Notes under the pieces: model-generated
What the model was told of the DNA's origin: nothing
The model's database searches: none
The model's input: the letters and a program-made list of their open reading frames with translations, nothing else
Translations under genes and position numbers: made by a program
From: Rhodamnia argentea
Lineage: Eukaryota > Streptophyta > Magnoliopsida > Myrtales > Myrtaceae
Length of the DNA: 64,000 bases
NCBI RefSeq assembly: GCF_020921035.1
Contig: NC_063157.1
Span: 20,415,015-20,479,014 of the forward strand
Reading direction: 5' to 3'
In this document: in pieces, positions 49,601-59,802 of the stretch
Position numbering within the stretch: the stretch's first letter is position 1
Layout of the letters: each line of letters starts with the position of its first letter

Positions 49601-51127
49601 ATAATGCTGCCCAAAGAATCAGCATTGTTAAGCAGAAAAATGATTTGATTGCTGTAATAATTTGTCCTTTTAACTTTCAACCCTACCAGCAACCATTTCC
49701 AAGGAGCAATTGCTCGTGGTAATGTCAGCTACTTCGGAAATTTCATTATAGTCCTCCAGGCAGTGAGTTGACCCATCCTTTGTGTGCAACAGTAGGTCAT
49801 AGCATGTATAGAAACATGTTTCAGGAGCATCAAGAAGAAATTGCCTAATATCCATCACTGAATCTCCTGGATTCAACTGCAAATGGGAACAGTACATAGC
49901 ACATTAATCTAGAAGCACGGAAAAAAAAAGAAGCAAAATAATCTCAGCAAAATCATCTCGAGCAGTAATATCTCAGCAAATAAGGGAGCATAGAGAAAAA
50001 AAATCGCAAATAGCTTACACCTTTTCACATTAACTGAGTACAATGATTAAGACGCCAAGACCAATTTTAGACTAAATATGCGAGCACAATCATCATGAGC
50101 AAGGTAATATCTCAGCAACTAAGTGAACAATCAGACAACCATATTTATCTATATTAAAAGGGCAAGAGCAATCAAGTGAGTGTACTTGTAACTCAAGCTT
50201 CTCGCCACTTTGTGTCTTGACAGGAACTGGATAGAGATGAAGGTCTCCTGCAACCGCAGAGTTTAAACAATTACAATACAATACATATTAGGGCATGCAA
50301 AAATAAAATTCTGAAAACTCGCAAAACTAAAGCTTTGACCCATCCAATGCGTTTATCTTAACCCAACCCTTAACGGGAATTGAACTGAAGTCTCGTCGTC
50401 CCAAAACATTTGAAAGAAGTAAGTTGCTGGCAGCGCTCACTTTCTATTACATGTCTAGGAAATATGATGAGAAACAAGATATAGGATGAAAGAGGAAGGA
50501 GAACAAGAGCATTGTCGGTTGCGAGAATTGAACGATAGCACATTAGAGCAAAGAGGGACGGGGGCCAGTATTGCACTTCGGCATAATAGTTAAAGCGAAT
50601 ATGTTCACTTGGAGGGCTAAGAAACCAGACTGTACGCAGCAAAGTGTTTAAATCCCAGTAATTTAATCGGAAAAGTTTGAAATAGCATCTACAGAAGAGT
50701 AGCCAGCGCTCACTTTTCAAACATAAGGAAAATAAAAGGGAAGAAGGATGCATGAGATGTACGTGTCAAGTGTGGCGGTAAAATGAGAAATCAAAACAGC
50801 AAGTTCGTATCTAGGATGACATATTAACGGTCAATTGTTGGGCATAAGTATGTCCTCTCGACATCCTCAGAACGTGAAAAACATTAGCAAGCAATGTCTA
50901 CCTTGTTTCGACTGGCTTGCTGCACCCGCAGTTTCAGATTCCTTGAACTCAGGTCCAGCCCCAGCCAGTTCTCCAACAGCCGGGACTCCATTAGCATCGG
51001 CTTTGATTGACTCGGAGGGTGTCGCATTCTCTTTCGTGGCAGCGTCCGAAGAGGGTGGTCCCTCCGTAGAATTCACGGCAGCATGAGAGGCTCTCCGATG
51101 TTTCCCCTTGCTAGACTTCCCCGCCAT
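37674..51127 (-). CDS. FMT: FRIENDLY / clustered mitochondria (CLU) protein
   Basis: Cytosolic CLU-family protein needed for normal mitochondrial distribution. Twenty-eight coding exons give an in-frame 1426 aa: 50902-51127, 50186-50247, 49687-49876, 49466-49606, 49209-49365, 48932-49125, 48747-48848, 47128-47263, 46869-46997, 46142-46535, 45558-45662, 44640-44758, 43830-43938, 43614-43751, 42621-42752, 42367-42537, 42126-42212, 41437-41571, 41064-41219, 40582-40650, 40221-40379, 39828-39884, 39703-39743, 39398-39517, 38836-39145, 38654-38761, 38468-38539, 37674-38135. Landmarks: [18 protein letters not shown] start, [22 protein letters not shown] (~97-160), CLU domain through [16 protein letters not shown] (~259) to ~570, an eIF3-p135-like region ~735-865, and TPR repeats ~1038-1213 ([20 protein letters not shown]). 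Introns after exons 15 and 24 appear to use GC donors. Close match in memory to Arabidopsis FRIENDLY (about 1400 aa). Confidence 0.94.
47264..48746. other. Largest FRIENDLY intron, with probable old repeat insertion
   Basis: At 1.48 kb this is the longest intron of the gene. Between about 47420 and 47810 it carries two related phrases, GTGGGTCTTACTTATGAA (47432 on) and GTGGGTCTTCCTTATGAA (47741 on), and AGTCAATATGGGACTT. The pattern resembles diverged short LTR or TRIM sequence, but ends and target duplication are not visible. Confidence 0.4.
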
Positions 51128-53146
51128 TTAGCCACCTAAGTCAATCTAAATGGCCCAAAAATCAGTGAGGCATTCTTGCTCGAAGGAATTCAAACAGGAG
51201 CAGGGCATAAGTCCATAAAAAATTTCAATGAGTAATTTAAGCAAATTGCAATGGAGGCCGGAAAGCCTGCGACTACAGCTAAAGAGAATCCAATCGAAGA
51301 GAAGGAAACATCACAGAGAATCGAAAGTCAGGTTACAACAAAAAGGGAAGAGACCCATGTGGAGGGCACGGAAAGCTCGACAAGTAAAAAGGCGAGGACG
51401 AGGATTACGCAGCAGCGAGCGTGTATTAGAGTTTTGCAGAACCCGTTACGTTATCATTACACAACAACACACACAGAGACAAATGATTGGCAAGAAGAAG
51501 AGGTTGTGTATTGATTGTGAATAGCGGAGCGAGGGAGGAAGGAAGCCAGCAAGCGACAAGAGTAATTACCCAGAGAGAGAGAGAGAGAGAGAGAGAAGGG
51601 CAGCAACAGTCGCAGGAACTCAAGAGAACATTGGGGGATGGTGAAGCAAGACGGAGGAGGGTTTTATGAAATAGCTGAGAGAGGAGGCGGCGACTTGTGT
51701 TCTGACGCCCTTGTTGTTGTTGTTGGGGGTGTGGCGCTGTAATATTGCAGGGAAGGCAGTAGCACTCAAAACACTGCTCGTGTCCTCTCTCTCTCTCTCT
51801 CTCTCTGGTTTTGGAGGAGGAGGAGGAGGAGGGGACCAATCACGAGTGGGCTCACCACGGGCCTTCCCCACTGCATTTAGGCCTTTCACGAACAAAGCCC
51901 AATATAATCACTCGGACAACAAAGTCACTCTCTCTCTCTCTCTCTCTCTCTCTCGCACGTTTTCGGAGCAATTGATGTCGTGTGGGGGTCATTCACTACC
52001 CTGTTGTTCTTCATCGGGTTTACGCAAATTACCATCCGTAAGCAAAGGATCACTTGGCTTGTCCGGACGGTAATATACTCTCTACGTTCATTAGAAATGG
52101 GATTTGTAATTAAGTGGTGCTAGAAAGAGCAAACGCCCATGTTCATATCCAAGCCTCTGCAAATATCCTAAGGAATGCCGCAAGAAAGTAGCTTTACTGA
52201 GAACAAATTCCCCTCTTGTAAGAACCGAGCCTGATCCACCGATCCGATCCTTCGCATTCTAGTGAAAAGAAAGAGAGAGAATATACAGACTTGCATCCTT
52301 GCTTTTCAATTCAAAAACAGACACATAACTCAATTGCTAATTGAGGATATATCGGACTTGCATCTATTTTGCCTGCAGCAACCTATGCGAAAGAAATCGA
52401 TCACAATCTCGCTTTACTAAATTCAAAAGTGGAGCTGAGTCCAAACAAAACGTAAATTATCTTAATAGAGTTTCATCTTGTGAAAGAGCTTCTTAATATC
52501 CTTGATAGTCATCATTGATTGTTTAGATTTCTAGCTCAGATAAAATTGAATAAGAAATTCATGAATTTTTCAATATAATATCCATTTCTCGAAGAATGAT
52601 TATTGTAATATCTAAATCGTAAGCAGGAAAGGAGTTTATTACGGCATTCCAGAGCCATGGGATGCGACATAAACCTCGTAGTTAGACACGTGGACTTCGA
52701 ACGGGAATAGCTATGGAGGACTTTTATCAGATTTTGTGGCATCCTAAATCCAAATCCGGGCGAGGAGGGGGCTGTTCACTCACATGGGTGATGGGGTTTA
52801 ACAGGGGAGGAATTTTCCATGACCACCCGGGATCGAGAAGAGAAGGTAAAGGTCAAAGAAAGATGATCGTCCATTCTCCCGGAACTGCAAGCGCTGGGAA
52901 GGTAATGGCGTGCCGTAGGAAGGTGGACAAAGAGATGAAACGCCTCTCCCAGCCATCCCCGCCTCGTCCCCTCCAAACAAAATGCCATTTCTTTTATTAC
53001 GGGAATTTCACGTTCGCAAGGTACCACCACTTTCTCTTTCTTATGCTTTTTTATGCCGTCTTCTCTCCCAGCTCCCCATCGTCATTCCATGATCTCTCTC
53101 TCTCTTTCTCTCTCCCCTCCCCCGTAAGCTCAATTGAGGATCGGAA
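51128..53146. promoter_or_regulatory. Divergent region between FRIENDLY and the 2-OG oxygenase gene
   Basis: Both genes read away from this 2 kb interval. It contains three dinucleotide tracts: (GA)n at 51572-51596, (CT)n at 51785-51806 and (CT)n at 51928-51954. A further CT-rich leader at about 53093-53125 lies just before the oxygenase ATG. Such GA/CT tracts often sit in plant core promoters and 5' UTRs. No TATA box was assigned with confidence. Confidence 0.55.
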
Positions 53147-55879
53147 ATGGGAGTGCCGGTGATAGATCTGTCGCCCTACCTCGACATCTCCCGCACTCTG
53201 AGCTCCCACCCTGAGGAGATTGCGGCTCAACTGGGTCCCTCGCTGATGGGTCTGTGCGGGGAGGTGAGTCGGATCCTGAGGGAAACGGGGGCTCTCGTGG
53301 TGAAGGACCCCAGGTGCTCCGCCCTCGACAACGATCTCTTCATCGACATGATGGAGAAGTACTTCGATGCCCCTCCTCACTTCAAGCGCCTCCAAGAGCG
53401 GCCCCACCTCCATTACCAGGTAAGTCCTCCCCTCCCTCTTCTTCGGCTTTCTTGGAGCAGCTACTACTGTGTCTCCTCCTTCGGAAACGGGGATTGCGCG
53501 TGACCATGTATCTAAACATGGGCTGTCTCTCTCTTAGCTTGTTATTAACATAGTCGTTGCCTACATTCTTGTAAATTAGAGTGTAGTTGGAGGCCCCCTC
53601 CTTCTGTCCAGAGAGAGTTTTGTTTATTTGGAAAGCTTTTTGCTTTTCGCATTTCTCCTCCTTGCCTTCAACCTTCCTTGTTCAGCTTAATCAATACTAA
53701 AGAAAAAAGTTAATTTGAGGCAATCCGCCGCCGAGAATTTTTTTGTTAGCTATGGAATGAATTTGAGGGTAAAGGATGAGCTAGTCGTTCAGGTGTTTTA
53801 TTCGGGAGCCCAATACAACGGGAGACTACTCTTTCTTAGCCTGTATTTTCAAGTAGGGCGCTTTGCTATGTTCGTTAGAGCTGACGATATGTATTTTCAC
53901 AAGAGTGCGGATGGAATGGATATGACAGGTTGGAGTAACCCCTGAAGGTGTAGAAGTTCCTAGGAGCTTGGTTGATGAAGAAATTCAAGACAAGTTAAAG
54001 TCAATGCCCGAGGAGGTCCGGCCAGCTACTCCAAAGGGCCCAGATCCTAAGTGGCGATACATGTGGAGAGTAGGCCCCCGGCCATCAAACACCCACTTTC
54101 AGGTCTTCCATCCCCGCTTTTGCTTCTTTGTATCCTCTTCTATCCCCTCTATCCCTTGATCATTCATTGACCCATCTCTTAAGCAGGAACTGAATTCAGA
54201 GCCTGTCATACCCGATGGTTTTCCTCAATGGAAGGATACCATGGATGCTTGGGGTTACAAAATGATATCAGCAGTAGAGGTGATTCACCAGTGTGATGAT
54301 CCTTTATCCTCTCATACTTGTTTTCGCGCCAATCGGCTGAATGTCTGTTGTCTGATGTAATCTAATATGGTGTTTAGGCCGTAGCCGAAATGGCAGCAAT
54401 TGGCTTTGGCTTGCCAAAAGATGCATTCACTTCTCTCATGAAGCAGGTGATGATCATATAGCTTGAAATTCTTCTGCATGTTCTGCTTGACTTCAGCTCT
54501 GTTATCAAAATTGGAGATTGGGAATGAAAGACTACTCTGAGTGATTTTCCCCCATCATGCTCCCTCTAGGATAATCTTGCATGCAATGTTGCCCTCATTT
54601 ATCACTTATTAGCAGTGTGCATCCACATCCTGTTCTTTTTTTGGTAGAAGTATAAGATATCAGGAAGCAGCATAGTGTCCCAGTTACCACTTGGTGACTT
54701 AATTAATCATTATTCATGTTGCTGCTCACACAGGAGACCTTTGAGACCATTGTTGATATATTCCTGACTTCTTGCGAAACATCTCCCCTCTGACTAAATA
54801 GTGACACTGTTTTAGTGCATTACCTTGATAGCTTTGTTTAAGACTTAAGAATGTGCTGTGGAAGATATAGGCACTGCTGACTGTCTTCAAGCACACTTGT
54901 TCTAACTGGCAGTCTTGATATTTGTTCATTCCCTTTTCTATATAATGTTTCACGTGCTGAAGTATGGTTTTCGGTTTCCACAGGGACCACATCTTCTTGC
55001 CCCAACAGGAAGTGACCTCTGCCAGTATGGGCAGGAGGGAACCGTGTTTGCTGGATATCACTACGACCTTAATTTTCTTACTATTCATGGTAGAAGTAGA
55101 TTCCCTGGCCTGAACATCTGGTTAAGGAATGGGCAAAAGGTTGAAGTGAAGGTTCCAGTAGGATGTCTTCTTATTCAGACAGGAAAGCAGGTAGGGTAAT
55201 GCAGAGGCAAGCTCTGCTGTCCACTCAGAGCTATTGATGTCAAAAGCAATAGTTTGGAAAAGTCAGTCCTCTCATTTTCTAAGCTATCTTCGACTTTCAT
55301 TATGCTTTGTCAATATCTCCAAGATCATCCCAGGCATTTACTTTCATTTTGCTTTGTCAATATCTCAAATACTATTTCCAGGAATTCCTTGATCTGATTT
55401 ACCAATTTTGATTTACGTTGTTGCCTTCCTCCTACAATGGCATTATACTGCAGATAGAGTGGCTAACTGCTGGTGATTGCATGGCTGGTATGCATGAAGT
55501 TGTTGTAACAAGTCGGACAATGGATGCTGTGGCAGCTGCATCAAAGCAAAATCACAGCCTATGGAGAGTATCTTCAACGGTGAGTATCACTATGGGCTGC
55601 TTCTGTCGGTATTTGATTATTTGTGTTAATTTTGTATGAACCTTGCAGTGCTCCAATTAAACTTAGGAACTTTTATCTGAATTGTGTGTACATTGTCTGA
55701 TTTATTTTATCCGCCATGTGTAGCTGTTTGCTCACATAGCATCGGATGCGGTGCTGAAGCCTTTAGGCCATTTTGCGGATTCCCCACTTGCCACCAAATA
55801 TCCACCCATGCGTGCTGGAGAATTTGTCGAACAAGAACTTGCTGTGATCAATCTGAAAGGAAGTAAAGGAGAATCCTAA
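53147..55879 (+). CDS. Fe(II)/2-oxoglutarate-dependent oxygenase, IPNS-like
   Basis: Probable soluble dioxygenase that couples 2-oxoglutarate decarboxylation to oxidation of an unknown substrate. Seven exons join in frame to 365 aa: 53147-53419, 53929-54102, 54187-54279, 54378-54446, 54984-55190, 55454-55579, 55724-55879. The N-terminal half (VPVIDLSPYLD) matches the DIOX_N fold. The iron triad is visible as H229 and D231 in AGYHYDLNF and H286 in AGMHEVVVTSRT. R310 and S312 (LWRVSST) form the RxS motif that binds 2-oxoglutarate. All catalytic residues are kept, so the gene looks functional. The subfamily is one I do not recognise by name; it is not an obvious flavonoid, gibberellin or ACC oxidase enzyme. 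Confidence 0.9.
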
Positions 55880-56439
55880 TGCTCTTGTCCCTTGGACGAC
55901 TCTTCTTTGAATAATGGGAACAGCATAGCATGTTGAATTAGTTTGAAATGTGATAAACAGTGGTCGTTCTCATTGTATTCCTTGTTAGCTAACTTCGGGC
56001 CAGAAGGCATCAGAACCGTGAAAAGAATCCATTTTGATGCGGAACGGTGCTGCAAGGACTGCTCTTGCCTGTGTTTGGCACATTGGTCTTGCTAATTGTG
56101 ACTTCAGTCAGAGGTTAACATACATTTACTCGTGATATGCGAATGCTGTCCGAAACTAATTTGATCTGTACTATTCTGAGCCCAAAAGCCCGAGAGTAGT
56201 CAACAATCAGTTGATGAGTTCTAGGGGGTGCTTTTGTGAAACTAAGAGCACGTGAGATACTCTGTGCCTTAGGCGATGTTCTGAATCTATCATTTGCAGA
56301 ATAGGATAAACAAACTTGAGCATGAGTTTTCCTTGTGAAACAAAATGAAAACATAAGGTGAAGACTGAATATTGAGAGCTAAGAAAGAACAAATGTTTGA
56401 CAAAATAATGTTGTTTGCAAGGGATAAAGCAAGCTGGTT
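55880..56439. other. 3' flank of the oxygenase gene
   Basis: About 0.56 kb between the oxygenase stop and the solo LTR. It probably includes the 3' UTR. No other feature seen. Confidence 0.55.
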
Positions 56440-59136
56440 GTCCTTGTCGCGACCCGCCTTCAGCCTCTCCCGGGAGTCCGGCGGGTTTAGAGGTATTGCC
56501 ATTAGTCAATGGTATGGACTCTCCCAAGTCCCGCCTCGCGTGACATTGGATTTCTTTTTACCGATTAGCAAATTAAAATGATATTAAGAGTCGTCACCAG
56601 CTTATTAGGGTCGGCTAGAAACCAATCGAGACACGGGAATGTTATCTTAATTCCTACGCAACTAGAGCTTCTAGGTTTGGGGATTTATTTACGCTAACTA
56701 GATAATTAGCGCCATTTTGGTACCTAATCGATCGATATTTCCTAAAGTGATCACACATTTTGCATATCATTTTAAGCTCATCGGATATCTAACCAAGTAC
56801 TAAATGCATAATGTTTTTCTGTCATTTCGTGCAATTACTTATTTATTCTTAACCTAACAATATAGGAAAAACGATTAACATGTAATTTTTCAAAAGACAG
56901 TGTTGTAATAAACATTCAATCAGGTAAATATGCCAAATAAAAGGCTAGAATAAACACATGCAGACCAAATCTATGATGACGATATTTAAACAAACAACTT
57001 TAACTCGAAGGTCGAATTACAACAGTATTAGATCGGATTAGACATCGGTCTTCAATCAACGCCAATATAAAGCTTAGAAACTCACATGAGGGGTAAAAAG
57101 GTCAAGAAAATCATTTTTCTAATTTTCTGAAATTTTTCTTTTTTTTTTTTTTTTTGAAATTTTTGAAAATTTTCTATTTTTCAATTTTTTTTATTAATTT
57201 TTTATTGATTTATTTTTTTCAATAAAACGGAGCCGGGTCCGGATCGGGTTCTCGGACCCGGACCTGGTTCAGGTCGTCGGACCTGATCCGGTCCGAGGGA
57301 GGGAACCGGACCCGAACCCGGACCCGGTGGGCACAAAAGGGCTCAGGCCCACTCTTTCTATTTAGACCGAACTGGGTCCGTGCCCTTCTCCGGCTCGGCC
57401 CCCCAGGGCCCAAATCAGCACAGGCCCGACGGCCCCTCTTCATTTCGGCCCTTCACGGAACACCCCCCCAACCCAAGCCCAAACTTCTTTCCTCAATTTT
57501 AACACAGGCCCAATCTATTCAAGTAACTGAACAGGCCCAAATGTCAAACAGACCAAGATCAGCCCCAACCCAAGATCACTTCTTCTCTGTTCACCATCTT
57601 CTTCGTGCAGCAACCTCCTCCCTGCAACACCCGACCACGTTCTGCCCTTCCGACACCAACCGTCCGTGCTCGAATCGCCGGTGCACCGCCGGAGATCGAT
57701 CACCGTACCGCTTCCAGAGCACGTCCGTCGAACCTCCTGGAAGTCAACCGGTTCTGCTCGAGCTGGTGTCACCGTGTGTTGACGTTTGCGTCGCCTCCGC
57801 CCAAGCTCGCATCGCCTTCGTTCACCCTCGCATCGCCTCAGCTCGAGGTTGAGTCGCTTCTACACCCGTTAGGACTCGCTCGTCGTACTGTCGCCGGGTC
57901 ACGCTCCGCCAGACCTCCTGGATGCCAACCGTTTCTGCCCACCTCGTGTCCAACTGGTCCGTCGCCACGTCGGACTGCCACTGGTTGGAGCTCACAGTCG
58001 CCTCCGGACCTCACTCGCGACCACTGGTTCAGGTTGCCTCGCCGCTAGGACCTGCTCGCGCTCCACCTTTACTCGCGTTCGCGTCGTCAATGGCCCGAGC
58101 TAATGTACCACCTCTCATGCTCGCGAGATACCACTGATCGTCGGACCAGAACGGCCACCGGCATATGCCACCAAACCTGTCTCACTTTGCCACTAACCCG
58201 AGGGGAACTCGGAAAAAGAACAAAGCTCCGAGTCGCCACCGATCGCCGGACATCTACGACACCTTCCAACGACGCCGGAAGCTCACAATGCTCCTCTTCC
58301 ACTACAAAAGACCGACGACCCTACCACTAACGAGTCATGGAGGGACTAACTCGAACCCTTCAAGAGATAGGTGACGTACATTTGGCTAAGGGAGATCGCA
58401 GGTTGTAAGCATAACTCAAGCTAATATCTAGGCTACGAAACACTCGACGAACAACATGGGAAACGAACAACAGGCAAGAGGACATGCTATTGTCACTGTT
58501 CCTGCTGAAATAGGACGGGGTGAGGCAACTGAGGTTTACCAGGCTGAACGTAGGCAGTGGCTCGTGAAGAAGGCGTCGTGCTTCTCTCGGTCTCCACCTC
58601 TTGCTCTCTTCCTACCCCCATTTTTTCTCTGCGCCTACCTTCTTCTCCAACTCTCTCTCCCTTTTTCTCTATTTCCTCCCCATTTTTTTGGTCGCTGAAC
58701 CGAACCGTCAGCCCGCCCTCCTCTCCTTCTTTTATGCTCATCCTGCCTCCTTAAAAAAAAAAATGGGCTGTGGAGAAAAAAGGAGAGAAGATGGGCTGCT
58801 CGCTGGGCCCATGTGGTAGGCTGGGCCTGAGGAAGAAATGGGCTGGCTTACTTTGAAATGAAAATGGCCCATTTGGGCTGCGCGGGCTCATCCGCGGGAA
58901 GGGAAAGGAAGGCGGGCCGGGTCTTGCTCACATGAGCGCGGTTCGACTCAGCTCGACCCGACTTTTTTTTTTTTGTCTTTTTTTTTTTTTGCAAAATTTA
59001 TATATATATATATATATTTACTTTTCTATTTTGCAATAAGACAAAAAGAAGATGCATATTTGACAAATTAGACATGTTATTATTTAGCGAATAAAAATAT
59101 AATATGGGATCGGCAAAATTAGGTGTCAACGGTCCT
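56440..59136 (-). mobile_element. Solo LTR of the Tat family with 5-bp target duplication
   Basis: The LTR spans 56445-59131 (2687 bp), begins TGTCGCGACC and ends GGTGTCAACG, the last base apparently mutated from A. GTCCT flanks it on both sides (56440-56444 and 59132-59136). It matches the LTR at 5702-10797 from end to end, for example ACCGATTAGCAAATTAAAAT near 56557, in the same orientation. No PBS, internal region or second LTR follows, so it is a solo LTR. The short open frames inside it have no recognisable product. Confidence 0.9.
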
Positions 59137-59457
59137 TTTAGACACTATATTCTATAATATGATATGCGGACCATGTCACCTCACCTCATGTAACTGCAAA
59201 CGACTATAGCATACTCATATGTTCGAAATCATTGAGTGTGTACGTCCCAACCGATTCACCAACACACCCATTGCATGCCTTGCGGCTTGGTGTAGGTAAA
59301 TCAGCTGAACGTTGCTGGTGGCTGAAACCATACATGACAGTCATGACTTTGTATAAGCCGTGGGGGCATTTTGCTTCTCCTATATAACGACCCATTCCCA
59401 TGAAAAAAGGCTCTATGAGGCGACTATTGGAATCTGCTTCTAAACCAAGAACAAGAA
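59137..59457 (+). promoter_or_regulatory. Promoter and leader of the LTP-like gene
   Basis: Only about 320 bp lie between the Tat solo LTR and the LTP start codon. A TATA box, TATATAA at 59381-59387, stands 71 bp before the ATG, predicting transcription from about 59412. An upstream ATG at 59400, with a second in the same frame at 59415, opens a frame that overlaps the main start out of frame. Whether either lies in the mRNA depends on the true start site. Confidence 0.7.
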
Positions 59458-59802
59458 ATGAAGGCTTCTCAGTCCATCACACTTACAATGTTCGCGCTCG
59501 TGCTTGTAACTGCCAGTGTGGTGCAGAAGGGAGAGGGGCTTACTTGTGGGAGCACATTCTTCTCGGCAATGGTTCAGCTGATACCGTGCCGGGCAGCTCT
59601 AGCTCCTTTTAGCCCCATCCCACCCAGCGGAGCCTGCTGCAACGCCATCAAAGCTCTCGGGCAGCCATGCTTGTGCGTCTTGGTGAGTGGGCCCCCAATC
59701 TCAGGCGTCGACAGGAGCATGGCTCTGCAGCTCCCCGACAAGTGCACTGCCAACTTCGAACCCTGTAAGAAGCGCTCTCTTGTAACTGGAACCATTTACT
59801 GA
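59458..59802 (+). CDS. Secreted 8-cysteine lipid-transfer-like protein
   Basis: Small secreted protein of the lipid-transfer/alpha-amylase inhibitor (8CM) family, expected to bind lipids in the apoplast. Single exon, 114 aa. Residues 1-27 are a signal peptide with hydrophobic core TMFALVLVTASVV and likely cleavage after GEG. The eight cysteines are C30, C44, C60-C61, C71-x-C73, C96 and C103, the exact 8CM order. It may correspond to Arabidopsis At3g52130, which I recall as a 5B-type protein of this family in the same neighbourhood. The ATG is chosen because it starts the signal peptide. The ligand is unknown. Confidence 0.92.
   Translation: MKASQSITLTMFALVLVTASVVQKGEGLTCGSTFFSAMVQLIPCRAALAPFSPIPPSGACCNAIKALGQPCLCVLVSGPPISGVDRSMALQLPDKCTANFEPCKKRSLVTGTIY

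Noticed and set aside
51487-52073. Open frames across the GA/CT tracts upstream of FRIENDLY
   Set aside because: They arise from dinucleotide repeats translated as Arg-Glu or Leu-Ser runs and have no support as genes.
52713-53162. 149-residue + strand frame overlapping the oxygenase start
   Set aside because: It ends just inside the oxygenase first exon in another frame; the VPVIDLSPYLD frame from 53147 is clearly the conserved one.
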